Positions 21,130 to 33,657 of a stretch of 64,000 bases of DNA are shown piece by piece (position 1 is the first letter of the stretch; every line of letters starts with the position of its first letter). Where the stretch lies: positions 45,821,250 through 45,885,249 of the forward strand of contig OX439051.1 of the NCBI GenBank assembly GCA_949317995.1. Direction: 5' to 3'. The position numbers and the translations under genes were made by a program. The notes under the pieces are model-generated. The model did no database searches. It had not been told where the DNA came from and saw only the letters and a list, made by a program, of their open reading frames with translations. Source of the stretch: Acholoe squamosa (taxonomy: Eukaryota > Annelida > Polychaeta > Phyllodocida > Polynoidae).

Positions 21130-24100
21130 TGCAGTTGTCTCCTACCATAGCTTCCTAACCTTGCATTTCTTGCAGGTACACCCAAATCACTATCTCATGC
21201 TATGCTACACACAGAGAAGCAGACTGATTGCTTTGACATGTACTGCACACGTCAGGATCTGTCTCCTACATGACCTGTACAGAGGCACGTCAAGTCAGGT
21301 TGAGGCTCGCACATTTTGTATGTCAACTCCATTTGACATGCCTAGCGAACACATGTCACATATTCCTGGTTCATGCACCTGAGTGCTAGGTAGTACTGTG
21401 TGACAATTATGACAATTAGGTAGGGGATATTATGGTCCCACAGGCCTGCAGCAACAAGGCCTATATCCTTATCTACATAACTTCTCCTTGTCAAGGGACT
21501 TTTATGCAGTCTGTAAGACAAGAACATGGAGGTACATGGCAATGCCATATGTCTGTATGTATTGTAGACATTGAGGCTATGTATTATACATTGGGTGTTA
21601 GCATAAAACCTTTTGGTATTCTTCCTGACCCACAGATAAGTATTCAGGATTTAGGGGTTTTATTTTATTATTAAATAATACATGCAAACTTAACAATGAA
21701 ATGGTTTTCACTACCCTTGAATGAAAATACCAATACATTTTAGTGATCCATCTATACCGAGAACAAAATGACACAGAGCTACAGCAAGTGTCTCAGGTGT
21801 TGGTAGTACCTCTTGGTAGTGGATAATCTTAGTACCAAAATGGCTGTTTGCTCCATCTAGTGGTATATCCTACAAAAATTATGCATGTCAAACCTGACAT
21901 ACTATCACATGTCAACACAACTTTGACATGGTTGTGACCCTTGTCAAATCACAAGTGACATGGCATTTCAAGGTATGTCAAATTGTAGGTAGGCATGCTA
22001 TAGGTGTCATGGTGACATATGTGCACATGTCACAATGACATGTGCTATCCACGTCAAATCTAACTTGACATGGGTATACATGTCATTTTGTCAGATACAG
22101 TTTTTTCAGTGTAGGCAGACCTTCCACTAATATTGCAAATGGTGTAATGCTAGGCTGTTATGAAAAAAAAACCATGCCTTTGGAGGTCATCTACTGTCAC
22201 TCTTTTGTACTAGAAAATAATGGACGCTGAATGATTGTGCAATGATTTTGGTGATCATGAAACTGACAGCTGCGGTCAATTGCAACAGGTATATTCTTTG
22301 CCAGCATAATTATATCGAACCTTGGTAAAACAGTAAAAGGAAAACAATAGTCTGCTATCTACCTTTCAGGCATACTGTATTTATTTCAACTTGGCGAGAC
22401 CGACAATGGCCCTGGTTAATGAGTTCGCTGTGAGGGGTTAAATCTATAGTGGTTGCAATTTTATTAAGGATTAATTGGCACCTACAGGAGAGGGCATAAG
22501 CAGGATGATACTTGCCAAACCCACATACAGGGCTCCATTGTGTGCATGCCTGATACAAGCATTGGTAGCAGGTAAGGGGGGGTGCTCTAATGGCTGTTGT
22601 AAAACCACATCTGAGATTGAGAAAAATGATCATGTGTTAAGAATATTTCAATTGATGGTTTAATGTGTATCTCTGATAGTGAGGATTACGACCTCACAGC
22701 CAGGGGCCTTGCCAGGTTGTTGTAGATTAAGTAACCCATTCATTGCAATTAGTGTTCATATATAATATTAACATTATCCTATATTGGTTTTCAAGAACAC
22801 AGGGCCGGATGGTTGCAAATTCATACATAGCATAGGTTAATCTAACCTTATGAATATAATTAAAGGCCCATAGGGACTAGCAAACACATGTATTTCATTA
22901 ACCTTGGATGTCTGTGGGCAAGGGTAGATATCTCTCTATACATTTACACGTGTGTTGTATAAGCATTACACTGCACAACATCCTTTGACTGGACAGCCTC
23001 AAATTGTAGTAAGAATCACTATGAGGCTGTCAATAATGCTCTTAATTTACCTAGCTGGTGCAAAACAAGACTTTTGAAGTCTGAAGCCTTGTATGCCCAT
23101 ATCTCCACCTCCAACTATCTGTCTCTCACCAACTTCTTCTTGGGACCTTTGGAGGCCATCGCTACCTATGCGATTTTACTGATTTCCCTCCCATATTCCT
23201 TACTGCCATGGTAAGGTCAGTCTGCCTTCCTTTCTGATAGCCAGCTACTTTTTAGTGAACTCTGTTAGCCTCAGCCCTGCTTTCACTATTCCAAGCAAAA
23301 CACACTGTGCACAGTGGCAACAGGTCCACAGAGAAAAAAAAACAGTGGAAGACAAAAAATAGAAGTGGAAAAAATTGTTCTCTCATGAGTGGCTACACTG
23401 GGGTTCTGCTAATTATATATACCCTGTCGTGTCCTTAACACATGAGTAGACAGAAGAGCCCTCAAGAACTCTCAGCAGGTGCATTCACTCTTGAGAGGAG
23501 GAATGTCCCCCCACAGGTGCACTTGCACTCAGGGGAAACCACTATCCTTTCTCAGACTAACATAAGGGGTGGTTTTGGTACTGGAACTGGAATAGTAAAG
23601 GACTGCATAGTACTTGCTATTCCTGACTGGCCTAACACCACTAGAAAATTTAGTGTAGGAAGACTAGGTCTTATGAGATGGTACATGTATGAGATGTGCC
23701 TACGCTAACATCACATAGGTAGTGATGGCAGAGCCTTTTGAATTAACCTCCAGCAGGGCATTTGAAAACGATATCTATAGCTCTCATTTTGAAATGCCCT
23801 GTCAGAACGAATCCTTAACCAGGGACAAGCAGGAGTCCTTGGTCATATATACATAGCGACTAATGGTGATCTAGCCAGATAGCTTGATGCTTCTAAGAGA
23901 AAAAACAAATAGAAATCAAAATTGTTGTTTTTTTCTAGTTGGATCAGAGCTCCGAGTTAAGAATCGAGATTCTTCTTCTTCACTACTTGCATTGTGTTCT
24001 CTGATGGTATACACCTGTTGGTGGGCTGATATGGTAACTTCCTTTTGCCCATGTATATGTAGATGACACTAAGGTACCGGCTATGAGCTGCAATGGCAGT

Positions 24101-24899
24101 AAGGACCTGTTCACAGGGCTTCCTTTCTCTACTAGCCTAAATCCTACTGACTGACATTGATCCAACAATTTTCCTCTTTATATTTCTCAAGTTAGAAATA
24201 TGTCAGCTTAGTATGAGTCAGAATTTAGGCATATTAAATAATACACCCAGCCAGAGGTAGTGAGTATCTGATGACAGACACTGCTCCTGTTGAACCACAG
24301 TCCCTAGTTAATCCCTAGTCTGTCCCCAGTATAGCTGGCCATCTGATGTGGATGCTGCTGCATCTGTCCTTCTCCAGCTGCTCTCTAGTCATGCCCACAG
24401 TGCCAGTCCTCTGGCACCTGCTGAGCACTGCTACTGCCTATAGTCCTTGTTCTCCAGTAGCTTAATATGTAGTATTACTACCAGCCTCTGACCCTTGTCA
24501 TGCTGCATGTATAGCTCTCCAGGAGTATTTAGTAGAGCTCTCCGGCACTGGGTGTTTATTGTGTGGTATGATTATAGCTCTCCAGTCCCAATCCATATTA
24601 TGTAAATAGCCCCCCCCCCATTGATTCATATCGTGTAGACAGTATCTGAGCTGAGTTCAGGGGAATAGATCTACAATCCTGACCCATATTATGCTGGACA
24701 ATCGATAGCTCTCAACCATGTTAGGTACTTTTTATAACAAAGGGGTGTTTCCAACACCCCAGCACTCCTTCATCTTAGATACCAACCCAGACTCCCTTCA
24801 TCCTATGACCCCAGATTCCCTTAATCCTACAACCCCAAACATATCGGATGGAATCTATGACTTTTCTTTCAATTTGAAATAAAATTGATGTTACCATGG
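21130..24899. other. Non-coding DNA with a TGACA-rich cluster and a hairpin
   Basis: No gene recognised. At 21880-22095 TGACA/TGTCA occurs about 18-20 times in 215 bp, with a sparser group at 21230-21370. At 23752-23814 GGGCATTTGAAAACGA pairs with TCATTTTGAAATGCCC, another member of the CAGGAGG hairpin family. Small ORFs at 22355 and 23442 lack family features. Confidence 0.45.

Positions 24900-24969
<70 letters not shown>
24900..24969. repeat. (TA)n microsatellite
   Basis: About 35 TA units, uninterrupted. Confidence 0.97.
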
Positions 24970-24971
<2 letters not shown>

Positions 24972-26934
24972 AAAGCCATTTTGCCCCCCCCCCTCTTTTT
25001 ACAATGCAAAATATGGAATGCTTTCAATAGAAATGGTTCTGTCACAGAAGGTCTATTGCATTCTTGATCAAAAGGTGTTTGCTCAATTTTTCAATAATTT
25101 AGGTCTGTGGAGCCCCCTGGTTACTAGTATTAGAGTCCCCATCAGAGCTATTTTGCCTTGTTGAGCCACTGATATGTGCACACTGTCTTCAAGTTAGTGC
25201 ATCTCCCTTTTAGCGTAGTGGAGTATAGGGTTTTGTGATTGAAAATAATCATACATTTTGATGATTCAAATTAGAACAGGTATCAATCGATTGCAGAGCA
25301 AATTAAAGGCATGCTACATTGGGTCACCATGGTAGCCACAAAGTACCCTGGTGAATTCACTGATGCTGCATCATGTCGCAAAAGTGCATAGCGCAATAAT
25401 TGTATTCGCGCATCATAAGTACACAATGCCTTAATGCACAACTCTACATCTAATCGGTCAATTGTGGCACATATCATAAGAACTGGCTTCACACTTTCAC
25501 TCCTTCCACTGCTACCAGTAGAAAGGAGAAACTGTTGACTCACCAGTTGATTAATTAAGGCATTTCTAGCAAGTGCAGCTATTGATTAAGGTACAGGGCA
25601 TATCAGCTTACCACCCAGAACCACCCATACATAATACAATCCCCTAGGCATGCCTGCAGCTCCCCTGGTGGCACAGAGAGACACTAGGTGTGTGTACCTG
25701 TTAGAACAGACGCCAGTTACGTCACAGTTCTGGTCATCAGCACTCCTAGTGGCCACTACCCTCATTAATCCTGTTGGGAGCGACTCGCCTGACGTAAGAC
25801 GCCGCATAATTAAGCAGCCTGTTAATCTAATTGCCATCAGGGACCATGACACCGGACCTGGTGAACAAGGTATGCACTCATAAGGCTTCTGTTGCACTAT
25901 CTTGATGCTTGATAAGGCTACTTATATAACACTGGACAGATAGCCTGGCTAATCTTATGCAATGATGCTGCTATCAATTCCTGTGCTGCCTGGAGAGGGG
26001 GGGGACTTCATAATTCTTGGACATGCTACAAAGGAACATTTTTGAACAAAATCACATTGAGAAAAGACAGATTTTCACTAAAATCCCTCTAAAAGAGTTA
26101 CTTTCTGAACAAACAAAAAGTCATTTCATACCTTGAATTCCTTGGATTAAATTGGGCCAAACCTGTTCCGGATATGTAATATTTAATAATTATGTAATTC
26201 ACTTAAATCCTTCTAGTCTAGGATTAATTTTTCAGGCAAGACAGTTCCATTTTTCAAGATAAATAGGTGTATTTTTTCACTTCGGGCAACCGACTCAAGG
26301 TATGTGGCCAACTTGAGGTGAATCTACCCTACCTCATGTTGAGATGTTCATGAGAATTGCTGTAACCTGTCAGATGATATTATGCTGGCCCTGTCCTCGG
26401 AATCAGGTGTATTTGGTACAGGTAGCATGGAGTTGGGTACCAGCAGGCATCATTCTATTCAACATCTTCCTACTTTGTTTTAAGTTTGCCAGGGCTCAGA
26501 AATGAATCGTCTTCAAATTAAGCCAGCCATTCCATTAGAGCACAAATTTCCTTTGCTATACACTTCCCTCCTATTTCTTCTATGCATGGATGGTTCACAA
26601 TGTGGAGGGCATGCATGGGGTTGAACCAATTAGAAATGCACTGAAACAGGACTTTTTCTGGATAGAATAGTCCCCTCAACATGCATGGGCCCTTACTGCC
26701 GATGGGTGATTTTAACCCAACCGTGCAATATGATAATAATCTAATCAGTTTATTGAACAAATTTGTGTAGGATTAAGAAAATGGATCTTTGAAAGCACAA
26801 GCACTGAAGTGATTGATTGATTGTCATTGATTGGTTGGTTTATTTCTTTAACGTCCAAAGGTAGGATCCCCACCTTATGGGACTGCCTCATTAGATAAAG
26901 ACATTCAGTATAGGCAGGTATATAAAGCTGCTTG
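24970..26934. other. Non-coding DNA; one unassigned frame at 25283-25543
   Basis: No gene can be supported. The minus frame at 25283-25543 (86 codons, GTG start) has an ordinary amino-acid mix and lies in slightly CpG-richer DNA. I recognise no family and see no good acceptor/donor pair. 26284-26335 (ACTTGAGGTGAATCTACCCT) resembles the ends of the MITE at 39780-39986. The 21 bp at 26551-26571 recur inverted at 27561-27581. Confidence 0.4.
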
Positions 26935-26935
26935 T

Positions 26936-26950
26936 CCAAAATAGCTAGAC

Positions 26951-27018
<68 letters not shown>

Positions 27019-27597
27019 GTCATTCCAAGATTGACTGGACATGTGGTTCCTTGGGCATATAATAGCAAGGGAAATATCTCTACACAACCAATAATATTTT
27101 TATTCCTTACTGGGTGGTCGTAGCTAAGATTTCCATATGGTTTGGGTGGGTCCTGGGGCATAATTTATCTTCTATGTGCATTCAAACATGAATTTTACAT
27201 GATGAGGCGTGAGTGAATTCTTTTTCAAAGACCCTCACAAAAGAGCACAATTTTTCTTATTACATACAATCAAGAGGTACCCTAGGGGGGTAACCTCCAT
27301 AGAAATTTTTTTGATGTACTTCGAGAATTACCCAAGCCAGGTAGATAATAGTGATTTTCAATGCACACCTCTAAACAGAAGTAAATTTCATTACTACATA
27401 CAGTTTCTGTACACTTTTAGGCTGTATGTATGTCTGAAAAAGAATTACGATCACATACCACCTGGTTGGGCTGTATGGGGTGTCTCATCGCAAAGTGAGG
27501 CGTGAGCGAACCGCAGCAGGAAAAACAGCTCAGGAACAGGAAGACGACTTCCTGTTCTCCGGAGGGAAGTGTATAGCAAAGAACAAAATAGCTAGAC

Positions 27598-27661
<64 letters not shown>

Positions 27662-28208
27662 GTCATTCCAAGATTGACTGGACATGTGGTTCCTTGGGCA
27701 TATAATAGCAAGGGAAATATCTCTACACAACCAATAATATTTTTATTCCTTACTGGGTGGTCGTAGCTAAGATTTCCATATGGTTTGGGTGGGTCCTGGG
27801 GCATAATTTATCTTCTATGTGCATTCAAACATGAATTTTACATGATGAGGCGTGAGTGAATTCTTTTTCAAAGACCCTCACAAAAGAGCACAATTTTTCT
27901 TATTACATACAATCAAGAGGTACCCTAGGGGGGTAACCTCCATTGAAATTTTTTTGATGTACTTCGAGAATTACCCAAGCCAGGTAGATAATAGTGATTT
28001 TCAATGCACACCTCTAAACAGAAGTAAATTTCATTACTACATACAGTTTCTGTACACTTTTAGGCTGTATGTATGTCTGAATAAGAATTACGATCACATA
28101 CCACCTGGTTGGGCTGTATGGGGTGTCTCATCGCAAAGTGAGGCGTGAGCGAACCGCAGCAGAAAAAACAGCTCAGGAACAGGAAGACGACTTCCTGTTC
28201 TCCGGCGG
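26936..28208. repeat. Recent 643 bp tandem duplication
   Basis: Two units, each starting AAAATAGCTAGACAGG, then (TA)n, then GGGTCATTCCAAGATTGAC (27017 and 27660). They continue identically to CTTCCTGTTCTCCGG (about 27547-27561 and 28190-28204). I see about four substitutions outside the (TA)n tract. ORFs of 60-138 codons here are frames through TA repeats. Confidence 0.9.
27561..27581. other. Duplication junction filled with an inverted copy of 26551-26571
   Basis: GGAGGGAAGTGTATAGCAAA at the junction is the exact reverse complement of bases 1 kb upstream. The flanks show short identities (GGAAGTG, AAAATAG). Confidence 0.8.
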
Positions 28209-28937
<729 letters not shown>

Positions 28938-30540
28938 CTTATCCATCACAACAGTGATCGCATCTATGGATGACCGAATCTATGAGATGAATGATCAAAT
29001 CTATGAGGGAGAAAATTGCCACTGGGGTGCATCCCCTGCTCGTTTTCAAGGATAGAAAGAGTTGTTTAATTTGCTTGGTCCCGTAGGGAGGGCCATACAA
29101 ACCAAGGCCTTTGATCGCTCAGACGTGCTCCACTGAGGCAAAATCTCAAGATAAAAGACAATAATGTAGGCTTGGGCCATGCATATGGACACTGGTCAGC
29201 TGCCCACATGCTCACCTCATGTCACAGAAAACTTGTTTGTCAGTTTGTTACAAATCCAGTATGCCCACTGTTAGTATAGAAGGCGACTGACTGTCCCTTT
29301 ATGAACTCCTGATGAAGTTATTCTGCTGCTTCATGCCCTCACCATGAAGGTTCCCAGTCCCCCAGCCCCACATTTAATACAGGGAACAGCTAGTATAGTG
29401 CATACCACTGACCGCTAATAACTTTTTACTAAATACCAGAGTATCACGGTATCCTTCGTGCACCTTATAGATAACGTAAATTCACATCATAATATTAGCT
29501 GCTCCAAAATCAAGCCCTGGCTGTGCCTTATAAGCGGGTTTGTGCCTTATGAGCGGGTTTGTAGTATGTATAAGGCAAACTCGTTTTATAAACAAATGTA
29601 GTCACTGTAGAGAGAAATTGGTATTCTGATAAAGAGAAGAACAATAATACCTCGCGTATATAAGGTGTGGCTTATATAGACCTTTCCTGCAATTATAAAA
29701 TCTGCATGAAGTCTCTTATGTAAGTGGTCCTCCTTATATGCAAGGCACTACCCTGCTAGCACAACTCATCCAAATGATGTCTTTTTTACGTAAATAAGAT
29801 GGGTTTTCACGTTAGAATGATGTAAATTGCACGAGTAGTGCTAGCTGGGTATAGGTTGTTGTGAAGCATGTTCAGTCACTAATAACATGGTGCAGCAACA
29901 TGCCATTGGATATGGATGGTTCTCACCTAAGGCCATCCCACGCTGCCGACCACAGGCATAGGCCACCATCCAAGGCTACTGTCCACAAATATCAGAAACA
30001 GCAACAGCAGCTGCAGCAGTAGCTGCAGTATTAGCAATGTTTTATCAGGGCCACAGCATGCAGAGCTGGAACAACAACTATCATATTTGTCCAGCTACCC
30101 ATGGTAATGTAAAATCAGCAGTGTTCAGCACTAGTGAAAACTACTGACAAAAGATGACCATAAACACACATTGGATGATGCTTTGTGAAATTGAAAGGTT
30201 GAATTGACATTCAGAGGATGAAAACATTCAGACTTATTTTGCTTGATACTAATATTTGCTTCTGCAGCAAATAACTTCAAATGGATCTAGGACCCATCTT
30301 TTAAAGTCAAATGATAGCAGTTAGGTGAAGATTGATGACACCAGATGCTGCGCTATGGTCATTTAGTAAGGCTAAATGCAATTGGATTGCTGTAGAAAAG
30401 CTTTGCGTGAAGTTCAATGCCATCGGTGCTGCATGATAGTCACAAATTAGATGCCATTCAATGTGCATGGTATCTATCAGGCTAAGTGCCTTAAGATGAT
30501 GAGGCATTATTTAAAACAATAAATGCCATCATATTTACAT
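28938..30540. mobile_element. Non-coding DNA holding a 101 bp MITE at 29750-29850
   Basis: ACCCTGCTAGCAC at 29750 is mirrored by GTGCTAGCTGGGT ending at 29850. At 29641 ATACCTCGCGTATATAAG matches a dispersed end motif also seen at 43795 and 48275. No gene seen. Confidence 0.5.
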
Positions 30541-30976
30541 GATACCCATGAGGTCCCATAAAGTCTGATGTCATCAGATGCTGCGTGATGGCCATTAAGT
30601 TAAGTCTGATACCATCAGATACTGCATGATGGCCATTACATTTAGTCTGATGCCATCAGATGCTGCGTGATGGCCATTAAGTTTAGTCTGATGCCATCAG
30701 ATGCTGTGTGATGGCCATTAAATTTAGTCTGATGCCATCAGATGCTGCGTGATGACCATTAAATTTAGTCTGATACCATCAGATGCTGCGTGATGACCAT
30801 TAAATTTAGTCTGATACCATCAGATGCTGCGTGATGGCCATTAAATTTAGTCTGATACCATCAGATGCTGCGTGATGACCAGTAGTGAAGTTTGATGACA
30901 TCAGATGCTGCTAAAGGATGAACCTAAATGCCAACCAATGTACAGAATATTAATTAGGTGAAGTATGATGCCATCA
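30541..30976. repeat. Minisatellite, about 40 bp unit, some nine units
   Basis: The core unit contains TCTGATACCATCAGATGCTG and GATGGCCATTAAATTTAG. TGATACCATCA-type segments are self-complementary, so each unit can form a small hairpin. The right end is interrupted by the transposon at 30977. Confidence 0.9.
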
Positions 30977-31961
30977 GGGGGTCATTACACAAAATAGCGT
31001 CAATGCCTATAGCGTCAATATGCATTACACAATCCCACTTGCACTAAATAACATCACCCCTAAAGTGATGCTATTCCATAGCGTCAGAAAATGCATTACA
31101 CAATGGAATGTTCGCAAAAAAGGTCTGCTAAGGTCATTGCGATTAGAGCATTAGCACAAAAGTTTCCCAGATTAGTTTGGAGGTCCTACATTTCCTATAG
31201 GATCACTTTTTGAGGACATATTGACCTTGTGAAGATCAGGGTACTGATGAGACAGGTCAGGTAATTGACTTAGAAGGTCTAAAATTTAATTGGGGAAGTT
31301 GTGAGAGTGAGTGGGAAGTCACAAAATAAAATCAACTTAGGCAAAAAAAATTATATTTGTCAGGGAAAGGACTGGGGAGGTCCAGAATCAAATTAGGGAG
31401 TTCACAAAATTGTCTGGGGAGTCCAAAAATAAAATCATGTTATTTTTTCAAAAAAGAAAAAAAATTGTTTCCCATCCTTGGCCCCTCCTTCACTCAAATT
31501 ATATCAAAGAAATTATTTTAGGACTTTTTCATAATATGATTACAAAACCTAAAAAAGTGATGCTATTGAGGTGCAGTGATGCTATTGGCAAGCCTGTGAG
31601 ACACCTAGTGGAAATCAGTGGAATAATGGTAAAATGACAGTAGAAATCGATAGATAACATGTCAAAGCATATATTTGAAACTTTACAGCATGTAAATCAG
31701 ACTATAAATAAAGATTTTAGACAAAATTCCTCGGGAGATTATCAAACAGGAAGTGACGCTAATAGAACCAGAAGTGACGCTATGGACTAAATAGGTCAAT
31801 TTACGCTGGTACCCTGTGCTATGGTGTCAATTCCATAGCAAATGACGCTATGGAAATGCAACATGTATTGTGTAATGGGCCATAATCATTGACGCTCTCT
31901 TTGACTCTAAGTTAGCGTCAATGCCACCATAGCGTCACCATCTTTTTGTGTAATGACCCCC
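30977..31961. mobile_element. DNA transposon with GGGGGTCATTACACAAAA ends, inserted in a minisatellite
   Basis: Left GGGGGTCATTACACAAAA and right TTTTTGTGTAATGACCCCC are mirror ends. The motif TAGCGTCA recurs inside both ends (30993, 31005, 31079; 31929-31936). Satellite sequence (GATGCCATCA left, AGATGCC right) flanks both sides. About 985 bp, without transposase. Confidence 0.75.
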
Positions 31962-33657
31962 AGATGCCGTATAATATCGATGTGAAGCTAAATGCCAAAA
32001 TAATAATTTGGTGAATTCAGGTGCCAACCAATGGTCTTTAGATAAAGTATGCATTCCGGAGGACTCCTCACAAAATCCTGCAATTAAATGTTGCAAATGC
32101 AGCTAAATAACAGCCTGAATCGGTGGCCAATAATTGATCCCTTTACCACAACGACAGGTCTACCAAATCTCTTTTCTTTTTTTAATATAAGCTGATCATA
32201 CTGTTCAGTCGTGCGTCACTGTCTATGATCACCCAAAATCGTAATGGAGCATCTTATGAAATATCCTCCAGATGTCTTTTATAAACTATTATATGAAACC
32301 TGGTATCAGTAGATGACCAGTGATGACCACTATATTCCACCGGTAGCCATTAGATGGAGCTTGATTTCACATGATGAAATCTATTGGCTGTTTGGTCAAG
32401 CCCAATGCCATCAGATGCCTCTTGAGAATTATTTGTTAAAGCTCATTATAAAAAGAAGTGGTAATGCCATCTAATTTCTCATACCTCATTAGTATGGTGG
32501 GTAAATGGCCCAGGTAAAGGGTTAGAGTCACAATTGCCGATCGTCTATAGGAATGATGAGATATTGGTTAACTGTCACTTCGTTACCATTACTCCCCTTG
32601 GGTTTAACCCTTTAAAGGCAGCTGAAGCATTCATGCACCATGCCCATTTGTCGTCATGAATGCAACCCTGGTGAGTAACTCGAGTAACTCACCAGGACTG
32701 CAATCGTGCATCGTGACGATTCTACGGGCTTCAAAAACCCATAGAAGATCAGCATAATGCGCTAAAGGTTGAGAGCCACACAAAACCTCAAGTTTTGTGT
32801 ACTTTTCCAGAAATTATATATGAATGGACAATGGCGACTTACTCGTAAATGCTGCATTCTTGCATAATTTCATCACGTGATATTGCATCAAAGAACCATG
32901 TAGTATTGACTGAACCGCTGACTACTTCATTGGAGCATCATGATGAGAAAACAACATGACCCTGAAGGCATCTTGCGGCCTTTAGAGGGTTAACAATGTC
33001 AAGAGAGGGTTAACTAACTGATACCTATTTACCAGCACTCCACTACTCCTTAAGGACGCTGACCCATGAAGGGGACTAAATTGATCACTTCGTTATACTA
33101 ACATCACTGGGGCAATCAGCAATAATCTTTATTATCGCTCACGTCGATATAAACACACATTTCCCTGCTATTACACACGGGAGCCGACTCCTGCGCCTTA
33201 CCCAGAGATCAATGCCTTACCCAATACCACCCAGGGCAGCCAAATAGGTTGGACCAAGAATTCAGCCATGGAACAGCTATACTGAATGTTAGCGAGTGGT
33301 CACCACTTCATAGTTTTGTTGGATTTTCGCCGTGGACTTGAAGAGGGGCTTCACTTGCTGTTCTTTGTCTTTCTGCTTTCTTCTCCCCCCCCTCCCTTCT
33401 CTCATAAAACATTATAAGTATACCCCCCCCAGAAATCCCTAGATTTAAATTGAATAGCAACACTGTTTCTTTTTCTTAGAATAAGTGAAATATTTTTGGT
33501 CTACTTCAAAGGAGATCCACTTTATTTTCTGTCCCCAAAGAGGGGTCATTATTCGTTATGCCCCGCTCCCCTCAAAATAAGGTCCACTTATTCTACCTAT
33601 TATTGAAAGATGGCCACTCCCTTTATAACCCTCCAAAAAAAAGATGATAAATACATA
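31962..33657. other. Non-coding DNA with a member of the GCAGTCCTGG hairpin family at 32625-32720
   Basis: CCTGGTGAGTAACTCG and CGAGTAACTCACCAGG (about 32667-32697) form a near-perfect hairpin between two ATGAATGCA/TGCAATCGTGCA arms. The rest shows minisatellite remnants to about 32440 and no gene. Confidence 0.5.

Noticed and set aside
25283..25543. 86-codon minus frame as a host exon
   Set aside because: Ordinary residue composition but no recognised family, a GTG start and no convincing splice sites; kept only as an unassigned frame.
26745..27161. 138-codon ORF on the minus strand (and similar ones at 27592, 28749)
   Set aside because: Ile-Tyr repeats from (TA)n; the flanking residues have no family pattern and are duplicated by the 643 bp duplication.
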